Source: Mycoplana dimorpha (lineage in GTDB: Bacteria > Pseudomonadota > Alphaproteobacteria > Rhizobiales > Rhizobiaceae). Taken from it: DNA of 64,000 bases. The stretch is from the NCBI RefSeq assembly GCF_003046475.1, contig NZ_PZZZ01000007.1, positions 186,001 to 250,000 on the forward strand. The letters run 5' to 3'. This document shows, one piece after another, positions 26,600 to 35,301 of this stretch (its first letter is position 1; the number at the start of each line of letters is the position of its first letter). The notes under the pieces were generated by a model. That model made no database searches. It worked only from the letters and a program-made list of their open reading frames with translations, and was not told the DNA's origin. Both the position numbers and the translations under genes were made by a program.

Positions 26600-27430
26600 C
26601 TATTTGACGGCGCCGAAGGTCAGGCCACGAACCAGTTGCTTCTGCGAGAACCAGCCCAGAATGAGGATCGGCGCGATCGCCATCGTCGAGGCGGCCGACA
26701 GCTTGGCGTAGAAGAGGCCCTCGGGACTGGAGTATGAGGCAATGAAAGCGGTCAGCGGCGCCGCCTTGGAGGCCGTCAGGTTGAGCGTCCAGAAGGCCTC
26801 GTTCCAGGCGAGAATGATGTTGAGCAGCAGCGTCGAGGCGATCCCCGGCACCGCCATCGGCGTCAGCACGTAGATGATCTCCTTGGCAAGCGAGGCCCCG
26901 TCCATGCGGGCCGCCTCGAGGATCTCGCCCGGGATCTCCTTGAAATAGGTGTAGAGCATCCAGACGATGATCGGCAGGTTGATCAGCGTCAGGATCATCA
27001 CCAGGCCGATGCGGGTGTCGAGCAGGCCGGTGTTGCGGAACAGCAGGTACATCGGCACCAGCACGCCGACCGGCGGCATCATCTTGGTGGAGAGCATCCA
27101 CATCAGCACGTCCTTGGTCTTCGGCGTCGGCGCAAAGGCCATGGCCCAGGCGGCGGGAATGGCGATGATCAGCCCCAGAAGCGTCGAGCCGAACGAAATC
27201 GCCACCGAGTTCATGAAGTGCTTGAAGTAGTCCGATCGCGCCTGAACCTCGAAATAGTTCTCGAAGGTCCAGTCGAAGAAAAGGAGCGACGGCGGAGAGG
27301 CGATCGCCTGTGCCTCGGTCTTGAAGCTCGTCAGGAAGGTCCACAGGATCGGGAAGAAGATCAGGATGCCGATCGTCCATGCGACGACCGTGTTGACGAT
27401 CTTGCGTTGGCTGGAAACGTTGCGGGCCAT
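26600..27430 (-). CDS. smoG: Polyol ABC transporter permease SmoG
   Basis: Inner-membrane permease of the MalG/CUT1 type, 276 residues, six transmembrane segments. The EAA coupling loop is EAARMDGASLAKEIIYVLTPMAVPG (about 180-205). N-terminus: TVVAWTIGILIFFPILWTFLTSFK. GGAGGCG, lying inside the end of smoF, serves as ribosome site. Works with SmoF as the heterodimeric channel. Confidence 0.92.
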   Translation of the reverse strand: MARNVSSQRKIVNTVVAWTIGILIFFPILWTFLTSFKTEAQAIASPPSLLFFDWTFENYFEVQARSDYFKHFMNSVAISFGSTLLGLIIAIPAAWAMAFAPTPKTKDVLMWMLSTKMMPPVGVLVPMYLLFRNTGLLDTRIGLVMILTLINLPIIVWMLYTYFKEIPGEILEAARMDGASLAKEIIYVLTPMAVPGIASTLLLNIILAWNEAFWTLNLTASKAAPLTAFIASYSSPEGLFYAKLSAASTMAIAPILILGWFSQKQLVRGLTFGAVK

Positions 27431-27433
27431 GTC

Positions 27434-28306
27434 TCACGCCTCCAAGGTCTTGCCGATCATCCGCATCAGGAAGAATGCGACGATGTTGGCGAGGATGACG
27501 GCGATGATGCCGCCGGCGGATGCACCGCCCACGTCGAACTGCAACAGCGCCTGCGCATAGACGAGGAAGGTCAGGTTCGTGCTCTGCGTTCCCGGCCCGC
27601 CATTGGTGGTGACGAGGATTTCGGCGAAGACCGACAGCAGGAAGATCGTGTGGATCAGGATGACCACGGTGATCGCGCGCGACAGGTGCGGCAGCGTCAG
27701 GTAGGTGAAGCGCGACCAGGCGCCGGCGCCGTCCATCTGCGCCGCCTCCTTCTGCTCCTCGTCCAGCGACTGCAGCGCGGTCAAGAGGATCAGCGTCGCG
27801 AACGGCAGCCATTGCCAGGCGACGATCAGGATGATCGACAGCAGCGGCGCATTGTTGAGGAAGTCGAAGGGCGGCAGCCCGACCGACCGCGCAAGATAGG
27901 CAAACAGCCCGTTCACCGGGTTCATGAACATGTTCTTCCAGACCAGCGCGGCCACCGTCGGCATGATCAAAAACGGCGCGATCACCAGGATGCGGACGAT
28001 CCCCTGGCCGAACATCGGCTGATCGAGCAGCAGGGCAAGCCCGATGCCGCCCAGCACCGTGATGAGGAGCACCCCGAGCACGATCGCGAGCGTGTTGAAG
28101 ATCGCCTGGAAAAAGGCCGGATCGGTGAGGAAGTACCTGTAGTTGTCGAAGCCGACCCACTCCTCCATGCCGGGCATCAAGAGGTTGTAGCGAAGGAACG
28201 AGAAATAGATGGTCATCGCCAGCGGCACGACCATCCAGGCCAGCAGCAGCACGACGGAGGGCGCCATCATGGCACGGGCGGCCGATCGGGTGTGGAGGGT
28301 GGCCAT
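27434..28306 (-). CDS. smoF: Polyol ABC transporter permease SmoF
   Basis: MalF-type permease, 290 residues, six transmembrane segments starting at MAPSVVLLLAWMVVPLAMTIYFS; EAA loop EAAQMDGAGAWSRFTYLTLPHLS. ATG 28306 (MATLHTRSAARA) has GGGA 9 bases upstream; the reading frame is open for another 46 codons upstream, but that part is basic and unlike the family. The stop is 3 bases from the smoG start. Confidence 0.9.
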   Translation of the reverse strand: MATLHTRSAARAMMAPSVVLLLAWMVVPLAMTIYFSFLRYNLLMPGMEEWVGFDNYRYFLTDPAFFQAIFNTLAIVLGVLLITVLGGIGLALLLDQPMFGQGIVRILVIAPFLIMPTVAALVWKNMFMNPVNGLFAYLARSVGLPPFDFLNNAPLLSIILIVAWQWLPFATLILLTALQSLDEEQKEAAQMDGAGAWSRFTYLTLPHLSRAITVVILIHTIFLLSVFAEILVTTNGGPGTQSTNLTFLVYAQALLQFDVGGASAGGIIAVILANIVAFFLMRMIGKTLEA

Positions 28307-28524
28307 GGCAGTTCCCGGTTGGTTGGCCGCCGCCTTCCGCGCCTCTTGGCAGGAAGGCAGGCGTGCACGGTTGGCGAAAAGACCGGCGCCGCGCCTGGGC
28401 CGCGTTCCGCTTGGGCTCGGAAATCGGCCCTGCGGCGCCGGCAAGGAGGCTCCCTCTCCCGGAGAAGAGGAGCGGGAGCCCCGTCCCGGCGCGGTCCCCG
28501 TTTAGCGCCGGGTCTTGGGAGCCC

Positions 28525-29838
28525 CTACTTGATGTAGCCGGCCTTGGTCATTTCGCGCGTCGTCAGCTGCTGGGCATTCTGCAGCGCCTGATCCACGCTC
28601 GTCTGCCCGGCAAGCGCTGCCGAGAACTGCTGGCCGACCGCCGTGCCGAGACCCTGGAATTCCGGGATCGCCACGAACTGCACGCCCACATAGGGCACGG
28701 GCTTCACCGCCGGGTGCTTCGGATCGGCCGCGTTGATGCTGTCGAGCGTCATCTTCGCGAACGGGGCAGCCTTCAGATACTCGGGGTTCTCGTACAGCGA
28801 GGTGCGGGTGCCCGGAGGCACGTTCGCCCAGCCGTCCTTCTCGGCCACCAGCTTGAGATAGTCCTTGCCGGTCGCCCAGGCGATGAACTTCTCGGCCGCC
28901 TGCTGCTTCTGCGTGCCGGCCGGGATCGCGAGGTTCCAGGCCCACAGCCAGTTGCCGCGCTTGCCGAGCCCGGTGTCGGGGGCGAGCGCGAAGCCGACCT
29001 TGTCGGCGACCGTCGATTCCTTCGGGTTGGTCACGAAGGACGCGGCGACCGTGGCGTCGATCCACATGCCGCACTTCCCGGTCTGGAACAGCGCCAGGTT
29101 CTCGTTGAAGCCGTTCGAGGAGGCGCCCGGAGGTCCGGCGTCCTTCATCAGCTTGACGTAGAAGTCGAGCGTCTTCTTCCATTCCGGCTGGTCGAACTGC
29201 GGCTTCCAGTTCTCGTCGAACCAGCGCGCGCCGAACGCGTTCGCGGTCGCCGTCAGGAAGGCCATGTTCTCACCCCAGCCGGCCTTGCCGCGCAGGCAGA
29301 TGCCGTAGATCTCCTTGTCCTTGTCGGTGATCTTGCGGGCGGCATCGGCGATGAAGTCCCAGGTCGGCGCGTCCGGCATGGTCAGGCCGGCCTTCTCGAA
29401 CAGGTCCTTGCGATACATCACCATCGAGCTTTCGCCGTAGAAGGGCGCGGCATAAAGCTTGCCGTCCTCGCCGGTCAGGCCGGCCCGGATCGCCGGCAAT
29501 ATGTCGTTGACGTCGTAGTCGGGCCCGAGATTGTCGAGCGGCAACAGCCAGCCCTGCTTGGCCCAGATCGGCACTTCGTAGGTGCCGATCGTCAGCACGT
29601 CGTACTGGCCGCCCTTGGTGGCGATGTCGGTCGTCACCCGCTGGCGCAGCACGTTCTCCTCGAGCGTGACCCAGTCGAGCTTGATGTCGGGGTTTTTGGA
29701 GGTGAAGTCGTCGGTGAGTTTCTGCATGCGGATCATGTCGCCATTGTTCACGGTGGCGATCGTCAGCGTCTCCGCACTGGCAATTCCGCACAGGACGACG
29801 GCCGAGCAGGCGCCCAGCAGAAGTGGCTTGAAATTCAT
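28525..29838 (-). CDS. smoE: Polyol ABC transporter periplasmic binding protein SmoE
   Basis: CUT1-family extracellular solute-binding protein, 437 residues. Signal peptide MNFKPLLLGACSAVVLCGIASAET with cleavage after ASA. ETLTIATVNNGDMIRMQKLTDDFTSKNP is the start of the mature domain, and YDVLTIGTYEVPIWAKQGWLLPL is strongly like sorbitol/mannitol-binding proteins. GGGAGGAAGAG precedes ATG 29838. First gene of the eight-gene operon ending at the terminator near 20.7 kb; a 218-base gap before smoF may reduce downstream expression. Confidence 0.92.
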   Translation of the reverse strand: MNFKPLLLGACSAVVLCGIASAETLTIATVNNGDMIRMQKLTDDFTSKNPDIKLDWVTLEENVLRQRVTTDIATKGGQYDVLTIGTYEVPIWAKQGWLLPLDNLGPDYDVNDILPAIRAGLTGEDGKLYAAPFYGESSMVMYRKDLFEKAGLTMPDAPTWDFIADAARKITDKDKEIYGICLRGKAGWGENMAFLTATANAFGARWFDENWKPQFDQPEWKKTLDFYVKLMKDAGPPGASSNGFNENLALFQTGKCGMWIDATVAASFVTNPKESTVADKVGFALAPDTGLGKRGNWLWAWNLAIPAGTQKQQAAEKFIAWATGKDYLKLVAEKDGWANVPPGTRTSLYENPEYLKAAPFAKMTLDSINAADPKHPAVKPVPYVGVQFVAIPEFQGLGTAVGQQFSAALAGQTSVDQALQNAQQLTTREMTKAGYIK

Positions 29839-30329
29839 CTCTTCCTCCCAGAAGCGAAATGAGCATTTGCTTCGCTCATGGGCAATTACCCATGAAATGG
29901 AGCGACATGTCAATGGCTGTTCGTTGCTGCGCCGCCGCAAGGCGCAAGGCTGTAGCCTCACTCGCGGCCGGACATCGGCCATGCCGGGCGGACTTGGGGC
30001 AATAAGTGCAAGTCTCCGCGCCTCAATCTGGAAGCGTATCGGGTTTTGTGAGATATTTGCCTGGAACAAGCGGTCCCGGTTTCGCGGCGCCGGCATTCGC
30101 CCGGTTCCACCAACCCGAACCGACAGTCACCTTCTCGAAATCCATTGCAGCATCAGCCAAGCGGGTCGAGTGCTGCAGATGCGCGCCCCTCCCGTCAACA
30201 CAGGAGACCGGCGGAGAACGAGCGAGACAATCGGGCAGTCTGTCCGGGAACATTCTTATGCCGATCGGGAACTGAACAGGCCCGTCGCTTAAACACCCTG
30301 GCGGCGGGCCTTCTCAAGGGAGGCTTCGG
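29839..30329. other. Divergent intergenic region between smoE and the HAD phosphatase gene
   Basis: 491 bases with no supported gene; open frames here have no family features. It must hold the smoE promoter and that of the rightward gene. It contains a palindrome near smoE (29876-29895). Two GGAAC pentamers at 30247 and 30268 lack a correctly spaced CGTT. Confidence 0.6.
29876..29895 (-). promoter_or_regulatory. Palindrome in the smoE leader, probable operator
   Basis: TCATGGG-CAATTA-CCCATGA, a perfect 7+7 inverted repeat, 38 bases upstream of the smoE start codon. It is placed to control the polyol operon; the SorC-family regulator encoded 2 kb away is the natural candidate. A palindrome with the same TCATG core lies in front of that regulator's own gene. 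Confidence 0.55.
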
Positions 30330-31334
30330 ATGAGCGTTGCGGCTTCTGTCTTTCGATGCGTATCTCTGGCGGTGGCGGGGCTGGTGGTTCTCGCTGCGTC
30401 CGCGCTTGCCCAATCCGACCCGCTGCCGTCATGGAACGACACCGCGCCAAAGAAGGCCATTGTCGCCTTCGTCGAACGGGTCACGACGCAGAACACCGCC
30501 GACTTCGTCCCGGAATCCGAACGCATTGCCGTTTTTGACAATGACGGCACGCTGTGGGTCGAGCAGCCGATGTACACACAGCTCGCTTTCGCGCTCGACC
30601 GGGTGAAGCTCATGGCCCGGCAGCATCCCGAATGGAAGGACCAGCAGCCTTTCAAGGCGGCTCTGGACGGCGACATGAAGGCCTTGGCGGCCGCCGGCCA
30701 GAAAGGTCTGGCGGAGCTGATCATGACGACGCACGCCGGAATGACGGTCGAGCAGTTCCAGAAGATCGTCACCAACTGGCTGGCCACGGCACGCGACCCG
30801 CGCTTCAAGCGCCCCTACACGGACCTTGTCTACCAGCCGATGCTGGAACTGCTCGCCTATCTCAGGGCGAACGGCTTCAAGACCTTCATCGTATCCGGCG
30901 GCGGTGTCGAGTTCCTCCGGCCATGGACGGAACAGGTCTACGGCGTGCCGCCAGAGCAGGTGATCGGTTCCTCCATCAAGACCAAATTCTCGATGCGCGA
31001 TGGCGTACCCATTCTGCTGCGCCTGCCGGACGTGAACTTCGTCGACGACAAGGCCGGCAAGCCCGTCGGGATCAACGAGGCGATCGGCCGTCGCCCCATC
31101 GCAGCCTTCGGCAATTCCGACGGCGACCTCCAGATGCTGGAGTGGACCACGCTGGGGGCCTCCGGGCCGCGCTTCGGCATGCTCGTTCACCATACCGACG
31201 CCGAGCGCGAATACGCCTATGATCGCCAGACCGAGTTCGGCCGGCTGGACCAGGCGCTCGAGATCGCCCCGGACAACGGCTGGACAGTCGTCGACATGAA
31301 GGCGGACTGGAAGACGATCTTCCCGTGGGAATGA
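30330..31334 (+). CDS. Exported HAD-superfamily phosphatase
   Basis: 334 residues with a signal peptide (VFRCVSLAVAGLVVLAASALAQS). Motif I is IAVFDNDGTLWVEQP, motif II IVSGGG (about 190), motif III K in DDKAGKPVGI, motif IV AAFGNSDGDLQMLEW. Arrangement resembles phosphoserine phosphatase-like periplasmic HAD proteins. The periplasmic location is inferred from the leader. AAGGGAGG sits upstream of ATG 30330. Substrate unknown; it lies between smoE and the SorC regulator but on the opposite strand, so a link to polyols is unproven. Confidence 0.82.
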   Translation: MSVAASVFRCVSLAVAGLVVLAASALAQSDPLPSWNDTAPKKAIVAFVERVTTQNTADFVPESERIAVFDNDGTLWVEQPMYTQLAFALDRVKLMARQHPEWKDQQPFKAALDGDMKALAAAGQKGLAELIMTTHAGMTVEQFQKIVTNWLATARDPRFKRPYTDLVYQPMLELLAYLRANGFKTFIVSGGGVEFLRPWTEQVYGVPPEQVIGSSIKTKFSMRDGVPILLRLPDVNFVDDKAGKPVGINEAIGRRPIAAFGNSDGDLQMLEWTTLGASGPRFGMLVHHTDAEREYAYDRQTEFGRLDQALEIAPDNGWTVVDMKADWKTIFPWE

Positions 31335-31400
31335 GCCCGGAAGTCGCGGCATCGCACAGATGAGTCCGCGCATCGGCGAGGGCTGCCGCCGCGTGGCCGC

Positions 31401-32354
31401 CTACGCCGACAGCAGGTAACGCGCCGTCGCCTCGTCGGTGATCAGGCCGTTGATCAGCCGTCCCTTCAGCGCGGCGAGTATCGCAAGATGCTTGCGCGGT
31501 CCCTTGGCCAGGCCGATGACGGTCGCCTTGTCGCGGGAGGGCAGCGGCGCCGAGGCGACGCGCTCGTTGATGCTGCCGGCAAGCAGGGTGCCGGCGCGAT
31601 CGAACATCCAGCCGCAGATCTCGCCCGCAGCGCCCTCCCCCATCAGACGTTCCATTTCATCACGCGCCAGAAAACCGTCCTCGCAGAGCGGCGCATCGGG
31701 GCCAAGCTCGCCAATGCCCACGAAGGCCACGTCCGCTTGCCGCCCCAGTTGCAGGGTCGTCTGCACCAGGCTCTGTCTGTGCAGCAGGTCGCGCTCCTCG
31801 GCCGACGAGACGAGAACCGGCAGCGGCATCGGAAAGTGCCGCGCCTTGACGGCATCGGCCATGCTGAAGATGACGTTGTAATAGGCCGCCGAGCCGTCCG
31901 GCCCGATATTGCCGGTCAGCGACATGATGCGATGCTGCGGACATTCCATCTTCGGGAGCTGGTCGATCGCCGCCTTGAGGGTGCGGCCGGTGCCGACCGC
32001 GAGCACGATCGGCTCGGGTCGCTTCAGCCAGCGCTCGATTTCCGCAGCCCCCGCTTCCGCGATCCCGACAGTGGTCGAGGTCGAGGCAGGGTCGGTCGGC
32101 ACCACGTCCACATGGCGCAGGTCGAAGCGCTGTTTCAACATCTGGCCAAGCTCGAGGCATTCGGCGATCGGGTGGTCGAGCCGCACCTTGATCAGGCGCT
32201 CGGCCACCGCGAGCGAGACGAGGCGCTGCGCCGACTGCCGGGAGATGCCCATGGCCGTCGCGATCTCGTCCTGGGTGCGACCGGCGACATAGTAGAGCCA
32301 TCCGGCCCTTGCCGCATCGTCCAGCCTGCCGCCTGTTTCAGATCGCCTTGCCAT
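31401..32354 (-). CDS. SorC/DeoR-type (sugar-binding domain) transcriptional regulator
   Basis: 317 residues. N-terminal helix-turn-helix: AARAGWLYYVAGRTQDEIATAMGISRQSAQRLVSLAVAERLIKVRL. C-terminal SorC sugar-binding domain: VLAVGTGRTLKAAIDQLP (about 115), VAFVGIGELGPDAPL (about 220), GEICGWMFDRAGTLL and IGLAKGPRKHLAILAALKGRLINGLITDEATARYLL. Family members sense sugar or polyol phosphates. Location upstream of the smo operon, on the same strand, points to control of polyol use. ATG 32354 follows GAGGCGGG. Confidence 0.88.
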   Translation of the reverse strand: MARRSETGGRLDDAARAGWLYYVAGRTQDEIATAMGISRQSAQRLVSLAVAERLIKVRLDHPIAECLELGQMLKQRFDLRHVDVVPTDPASTSTTVGIAEAGAAEIERWLKRPEPIVLAVGTGRTLKAAIDQLPKMECPQHRIMSLTGNIGPDGSAAYYNVIFSMADAVKARHFPMPLPVLVSSAEERDLLHRQSLVQTTLQLGRQADVAFVGIGELGPDAPLCEDGFLARDEMERLMGEGAAGEICGWMFDRAGTLLAGSINERVASAPLPSRDKATVIGLAKGPRKHLAILAALKGRLINGLITDEATARYLLSA

Positions 32355-32471
32355 GCCCGCCTCATACCCCGAATATCGATTTGCTGACACCATTTCGCCG
32401 GCGCTGTCAAACGCGCCCGGCTACGCTGCGCCGCAACCATGACGTTGCGTCGCAACAAGCTCCGCCACCGG

Positions 32472-32496
32472 AATCATGACAAAAGCGCTCATGATT
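32472..32496. promoter_or_regulatory. Inverted repeat upstream of the SorC-type regulator gene
   Basis: AATCATGA, 9 bases, TCATGATT: perfect 8+8 arms in the divergent region between the regulator gene (start 32354, leftward) and preT (start 32612, rightward). It shares the TCATG core with the smoE palindrome, so it may be an autoregulatory site. A second small palindrome, GTTGCG-T-CGCAAC, is at 32444-32456. Confidence 0.45.
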
Positions 32497-32539
32497 TCAC
32501 GCGCGCAAACGCCTGAGAATCCGGCATTCCCGTGCAAAT

Positions 32540-32555
32540 TTTACCGTTTGATAAA
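32540..32555 (+). promoter_or_regulatory. RutR-like operator upstream of preT
   Basis: TTTACCGTTTGATAAA compared with the E. coli RutR site TTGACCA-NN-TGGTCAA keeps 10 of 14 specified bases. It lies 57 bases before the preT start codon in a promoter-like AT-rich stretch. A stronger match precedes the amidohydrolase gene at 41142. Confidence 0.4.
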
Positions 32556-32611
32556 AAAATAAAGCGTGTTACCGTTCCACCAATCAAAGCCCACGCGAAT
32601 GGGAGATAACA

Positions 32612-33973
32612 ATGGGAACAAACGCATCCGGGATCCATGCCGGCAGGCTGTCGCCGACCGACTATGACAGGAATTTTGCCGACCTGCATCCGCCGCTGGA
32701 TCACCATGAAGCGCTGGTCGCCGCGGACCGCTGCTACTTCTGCTACGACGCGCCGTGCATGACGGCCTGTCCGACCTCCATCGACATTCCGATGTTCATC
32801 CGGCAGATCTCGACGGGCAATCCGGTCGGCTCGGCCAAGACGATCTTCGACCAGAACATTCTCGGCGGCATGTGCGCCCGCGTCTGCCCGACCGAGACGC
32901 TGTGCGAACAGGCCTGCGTGCGCAACACCGCCGAGGAGCGCCCGGTCGAGATCGGCCGGCTGCAGCGCTACGCCACCGATACCGCAATGGACCGGAACAT
33001 CCAGTTTTATGCACGCGCCGCCCGCAGCGGCGCCCGCGTTGCCGTGGTCGGCGCCGGCCCGGCCGGCCTTGCCTGCGCCCACCGCCTTGCCATGAACGGC
33101 CATGCCGTCGTCGTCTTCGACGCGCGCGTCAAGCCGGGCGGCCTCAACGAATACGGCATCGCCACCTACAAGACGACCGACGACTTCGCCCAGCGCGAGG
33201 TGGACTACGTGCTTTCGATCGGCGGCATCGAGGTTCGCAACGGCCAGATGCTCGGCCGCGACTTTACGCTCGGCGAACTTACCGACAATTTCGATGCGGT
33301 ATTCCTGGGCATGGGCCTTGCCGGCGTCAATGCGCTGAACGTCGAGGGCGAGCAACTGCCCGGCGTCGAGGACGCCGTCGATTTCATCGCAGCCCTCCGC
33401 CAGGCCGAGGACAAGGCCGACATCGCCATCGGCCGTCGCGTCGTCGTGATCGGCGGCGGCATGACGGCGATCGACGCCGCCGTGCAGGCGAAGCTGCTTG
33501 GCGCCGAGGAGGTGACGATCTGCTATCGCAGGGGCAAGGAGCACATGAACGCTTCGGAGTTCGAGCAAGACCTCGCCACCTCCAAGGGCGTGATGATCCG
33601 CCACTGGCTGCAGCCGAGGCGCGTGATCGACCGGGACGACCGGGTCGCCGGCATCGAGGTCGAGTATACCGAGATGCGCGACGGCCGGCTCGTCGGCACC
33701 GGCGAGACCGGCATCCTCGCCGCCGACCAGGTCTTCAAGGCGATCGGCCAGACCTTTGTTCCGGATGCCGTCGGCAACCTGCTGCTCGAGGGCGGGCGCA
33801 TTGCCATCGACGCCGAGGGCAGGACGTCGATGCCGCGCGTCTGGGCGGGCGGCGACTGCGTCAAGGCCGGCGAGGACCTGACGGTCACCTCGGTCGCGCA
33901 GGGCCGCGACGCCGCCGATTCCATCAATCGGATGCTCGCGTCGAGCGCGCGTCCTTCCATTGCCGTCGCTTGA
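32612..33973 (+). CDS. preT: NAD-dependent dihydropyrimidine dehydrogenase subunit PreT
   Basis: FAD/NAD subunit that feeds electrons to PreA for reduction of uracil and thymine to dihydro forms. 453 residues: N-terminal Fe-S cysteines C41, C44, C49, C53 and C88, C92, C98, C102; FAD loop VAVVGAGPAGLACAHRLA (about 143); NAD loop RVVVIGGGMTAIDAAVQAK (about 275); C-terminal WAGGDCVKAGEDLTVTSVAQGRDAA. GGGAGATAAC precedes ATG 32612. Operon with preA 14 bases downstream. First step of the reductive pyrimidine pathway. Confidence 0.94.
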   Translation: MGTNASGIHAGRLSPTDYDRNFADLHPPLDHHEALVAADRCYFCYDAPCMTACPTSIDIPMFIRQISTGNPVGSAKTIFDQNILGGMCARVCPTETLCEQACVRNTAEERPVEIGRLQRYATDTAMDRNIQFYARAARSGARVAVVGAGPAGLACAHRLAMNGHAVVVFDARVKPGGLNEYGIATYKTTDDFAQREVDYVLSIGGIEVRNGQMLGRDFTLGELTDNFDAVFLGMGLAGVNALNVEGEQLPGVEDAVDFIAALRQAEDKADIAIGRRVVVIGGGMTAIDAAVQAKLLGAEEVTICYRRGKEHMNASEFEQDLATSKGVMIRHWLQPRRVIDRDDRVAGIEVEYTEMRDGRLVGTGETGILAADQVFKAIGQTFVPDAVGNLLLEGGRIAIDAEGRTSMPRVWAGGDCVKAGEDLTVTSVAQGRDAADSINRMLASSARPSIAVA

Positions 33974-33987
33974 AGGGAGAATGAGAC

Positions 33988-35301
33988 ATGGCTGATCTCC
34001 GCAACACCTTCGTCGGCATCAAGTCCCCAAACCCCTTCTGGCTGGCGTCCGCCCCGCCGACCGACAAGGCCTACAATGTCGAGCGCGCCTTCAAGGCGGG
34101 CTGGGGCGGCGTGGTCTGGAAGACGCTCGGCGAGGAAGGCCCGCCGGTCGTCAACGTCAACGGTCCGCGCTACGGGGCCATCTGGGGCGCTGACCGCCGG
34201 CTCCTCGGCCTCAACAACATCGAGCTCATCACCGACCGTCCGCTGCAGGTCAACCTGCAGGAGATGAAGCAGGTGAAGATGAGCTGGCCGGACCGGGCCC
34301 TGATCGCCTCGATCATGGTGCCCTGCCAGGAGGACGCCTGGAAGGCGATCCTGCCGCTCGTCGAGGAGACCGGCGCCGACGGCATCGAGCTCAACTTCGG
34401 CTGTCCGCATGGCATGTCCGAGCGCGGCATGGGCTCCGCCGTCGGCCAGGTGCCGGAATACATCGAGATGGTGGTGCGCTGGTGCAAGCAGTACACCCGC
34501 ATGCCTGTCATCACCAAGTTGACGCCGAACATCACCGACATCCGCAAGCCCGCCCGCGCCGCCAAGGCCGGCGGCACCGACGCCGTGTCGCTGATCAATA
34601 CCATCAACTCGATCACCTCGGTCAACCTCGACACCTTCTCCCCCGAGCCGTCGATCGACGGCAAGGGCAGCCACGGCGGCTATTGCGGCCCGGCGGTCAA
34701 GCCGATCGCGCTGAACATGGTGGCCGAGATCGCCCGCGATCCGGAAACCTATGGACTGCCGATCTCCGGCATCGGCGGGGTGACCACCTGGCGCGACGCG
34801 GCCGAGTTTTTGGCGCTCGGCGCCGGCAACGTGCAGGTCTGCACCGCCGCCATGACCTATGGCTTCAAGATCGTCGAGGAGATGATCACCGGGCTTTCCG
34901 ACTGGATGGACGCCAAGGGCCACAAGACCCTCGACGACATCACCGGCCGTGCCGTGCCGAACGTTTCCGACTGGCAGTACCTCAACCTCAACTACGTCGC
35001 CAAGGCGCGTATCGACCAGGACGCCTGCATCAAGTGCGGCCGCTGCCACATCGCCTGCGAGGACACCTCGCACCAGGCGATCACCGCCATGGTGAACGGC
35101 GTTCGCCACTTCGAGGTGATGGAAGACGAATGTGTCGGCTGCAATCTCTGCGTCAACGTCTGCCCGGTCGACAACTGCATCACCATGGTGCCGCTCGCCG
35201 CCGGCGTGCTCGACCAGCGCACCGGACAGCCCGTCGATCCGAACTACGCCAACTGGACGACGCACCCGAACAACCCGATGTCCCGCCAGGCCGCGGAGTA
35301 A
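33988..35301 (+). CDS. preA: NAD-dependent dihydropyrimidine dehydrogenase subunit PreA
   Basis: Catalytic subunit, 437 residues. The FMN-binding TIM barrel spans about 1-330 (FVGIKSPNPFWLASAPPTDKAYNVERAFKAGWGGVVWKTLG). The substrate loop NFGCPHGMSERGMGSA holds Cys139, matching the family's active-site cysteine. The C-terminal ferredoxin domain has two [4Fe-4S] motifs: C347, C350, C353, C357 and C382, C385, C388, C392. Together with PreT it reduces pyrimidines with NADH. AGGGAGAATGAG precedes the start. Confidence 0.95.
   Translation: MADLRNTFVGIKSPNPFWLASAPPTDKAYNVERAFKAGWGGVVWKTLGEEGPPVVNVNGPRYGAIWGADRRLLGLNNIELITDRPLQVNLQEMKQVKMSWPDRALIASIMVPCQEDAWKAILPLVEETGADGIELNFGCPHGMSERGMGSAVGQVPEYIEMVVRWCKQYTRMPVITKLTPNITDIRKPARAAKAGGTDAVSLINTINSITSVNLDTFSPEPSIDGKGSHGGYCGPAVKPIALNMVAEIARDPETYGLPISGIGGVTTWRDAAEFLALGAGNVQVCTAAMTYGFKIVEEMITGLSDWMDAKGHKTLDDITGRAVPNVSDWQYLNLNYVAKARIDQDACIKCGRCHIACEDTSHQAITAMVNGVRHFEVMEDECVGCNLCVNVCPVDNCITMVPLAAGVLDQRTGQPVDPNYANWTTHPNNPMSRQAAE

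Noticed and set aside
30247-30272. Two GGAAC pentamers upstream of the exported HAD gene
   Set aside because: Neither has CGTT at a 16-17 base distance, so no EcfG promoter can be claimed.
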